The position numbers and the translations under genes are program-made. Positions 63,223 through 64,000 of a stretch of DNA of 64,000 bases are shown in pieces (position 1 is the stretch's first letter; every line of letters begins with the position of its first letter). The DNA is from an uncultured Agromyces sp. Its GTDB lineage: Bacteria; Actinomycetota; Actinomycetes; Actinomycetales; Microbacteriaceae. The notes below the pieces were generated by a model. The model saw only the letters and a list, made by a program, of their open reading frames with translations, did not search any database and was not told the origin of the DNA. The stretch is taken from the NCBI GenBank assembly GCA_913053875.1, contig CAJXGN010000004.1, positions 62,001 to 126,000 of the forward strand, written 5' to 3'.

Positions 63223-64000
63223 TCAGCGGCGCGCGTCTCGCTCGGCGATCGCCGCGAGCCGCGCGTTGTACTCCTCGAGCTCGGCGTCGCCCGTGCGGTC
63301 GGCGTGGCGGTCGCGGCGACGCGACTCGCGTTCGTCGCTGCGCGACCACTGCACCGCGACCGTGATCGCGAGCGCGAGCGTGGGTATCTCGCCGATCGAC
63401 CACGCGATGCCGCCCCCGAGCACCTGGTCGGCCAGCGCGTCGGTGCCCCAGCCCATCGCCCCGTACCAGTCGGCGGCGAGGAGGCCCGTTCCCATCATGA
63501 GCGCGACGCCGAAGAAGGCGTGGAACGCCATGGTCGCGAGCAGCAGCAGCAAGCGGAACGGGTACGGCAGCCGGTACGGCACCGGGTCGATGCCGATGAG
63601 CGACTGCGCGAACAGGTAGCCCGTGATGAGGAAGTGGACGATCATCCACTCGTGCCCGATGTGCTCCTCCATCGCCCAGCGCAGCAGCGGCGAGTAGTAG
63701 AACACCCACAGCGAGCCGGCGAAGAGCACTGCCGCGACGATCGGGTTCGCGATGACGCCCGCGAACCGCGAGTGCACGGCGAGCAGGATCCACTCGCGGC
63801 CGCCGCGGCTGCCGTCCTTGCGCGCGTGGATCGCGCGCGCGGCCAGCGTGACCGGGGCGCCGGGCACGAGCAGCACGGGCACGCCCATCGTCAGCACCAT
63901 GTGCGCGAGCATGTGCGCCGAGAACAGGGTCTCCTGGTAGGCGTTGACGCCGCCGTTCGTCACCCAGAACAGCAGCAGCAGGCCGGTCACCCACAGCACC
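63223..64000 (-). CDS. Cytochrome c oxidase assembly protein CtaG-like (partial)
   Basis: Only the C-terminal 259 codons are present; the start lies off the right edge. Membrane helices with YQETLFSAHMLAHMVLTMGV, APVTLAARAIHARKDG, HEWMIVHFLITGYLFAQSLI and AFHAFFGVALMMGTGLLAAD are typical of the caa3_CtaG family. In many actinobacteria this domain is fused to a CopD copper-uptake domain, which may lie beyond the window. Charged C-terminal tail. Confidence 0.85.
   Translation of the reverse strand, partial: VLWVTGLLLLFWVTNGGVNAYQETLFSAHMLAHMVLTMGVPVLLVPGAPVTLAARAIHARKDGSRGGREWILLAVHSRFAGVIANPIVAAVLFAGSLWVFYYSPLLRWAMEEHIGHEWMIVHFLITGYLFAQSLIGIDPVPYRLPYPFRLLLLLATMAFHAFFGVALMMGTGLLAADWYGAMGWGTDALADQVLGGGIAWSIGEIPTLALAITVAVQWSRSDERESRRRDRHADRTGDAELEEYNARLAAIAERDARR

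Overview
The window is 64 kb of very GC-rich, densely packed DNA from a high-GC Gram-positive bacterium. The dnaK-grpE-dnaJ-hspR operon with HAIR operators, the many GTG/TTG starts, the leaderless promoters and the frequent GGATGCC/GGCATCC heptamer point to Actinobacteria, most likely Microbacteriaceae (Agromyces-like). Genus is an inference; no rRNA or housekeeping marker is present to settle it. No integrase, transposase, CRISPR array or phage gene was seen.

Layout. (1) 1-4866, minus strand: heat-shock operon dnaK-grpE-copC-dnaJ-hspR. A secreted CopC-like copper protein sits between grpE and dnaJ, and HspR boxes lie both before dnaK and inside the operon before dnaJ. (2) 4.9-17.1 kb: accessory physiology. 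It holds an MFS exporter, a DUF2252 protein, a RIO kinase behind a possible attenuator leader, a CECG-type permease with a TIGR03943 partner and an anchored propeller-like protein, a UMF1-type MFS transporter, a fused substrate-binding/VWA protein and a His-rich MarR regulator. (3) 17.3-24.3 kb: a secreted ExeM/NucH-type nuclease, a secreted beta-helix protein, and a divergent TetR/alpha-beta-hydrolase pair. (4) 24.3-51.5 kb: a large surface-polysaccharide locus. It has twelve glycosyltransferase genes (fourteen domains), an LMW tyrosine phosphatase, a Wzc-like tyrosine kinase, a Wzy-like polymerase/ligase, an acyltransferase, a PglK/MsbA-like ABC exporter, a polysaccharide pyruvyl transferase with an F420-hydrogenase-beta-like partner, and an HprK-like/PqqD/nucleotidyltransferase set. 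dcd is embedded in it. No priming sugar transferase and no Wzx flippase are in the window. (5) 51.5-64 kb: tRNA-Gly(CCC), DUF2200, two PAP2 phosphatases, an FAD monooxygenase, a CcdA/TlpA thiol-redox pair, an EEP-family enzyme, a beta-lactamase-fold lipoprotein that has lost its catalytic motif, small membrane proteins, a Pif1-like helicase and the end of a CtaG-type oxidase assembly factor.

How the genes work together. In the polysaccharide locus many genes share 4-nt stop/start overlaps (ATGA/GTGA), so they are probably translated as coupled blocks. The parts suggest lipid-linked repeat assembly by the glycosyltransferases, ketal and acyl decoration, export by the ABC protein, polymerisation by the Wzy-like protein, and control by the kinase/phosphatase pair. 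The HprK/PqqD/NTase set is the least understood part.

The most notable unexplained signals are: the GGATGCC heptamer, which also occurs as inverted pairs in intergenic hairpins; the HprK/PqqD/NTase set without a visible peptide substrate; the two mutually exclusive hairpins before the RIO kinase; and the internal HspR-box promoter before dnaJ. All positions and motifs were read by eye; no database search was made.
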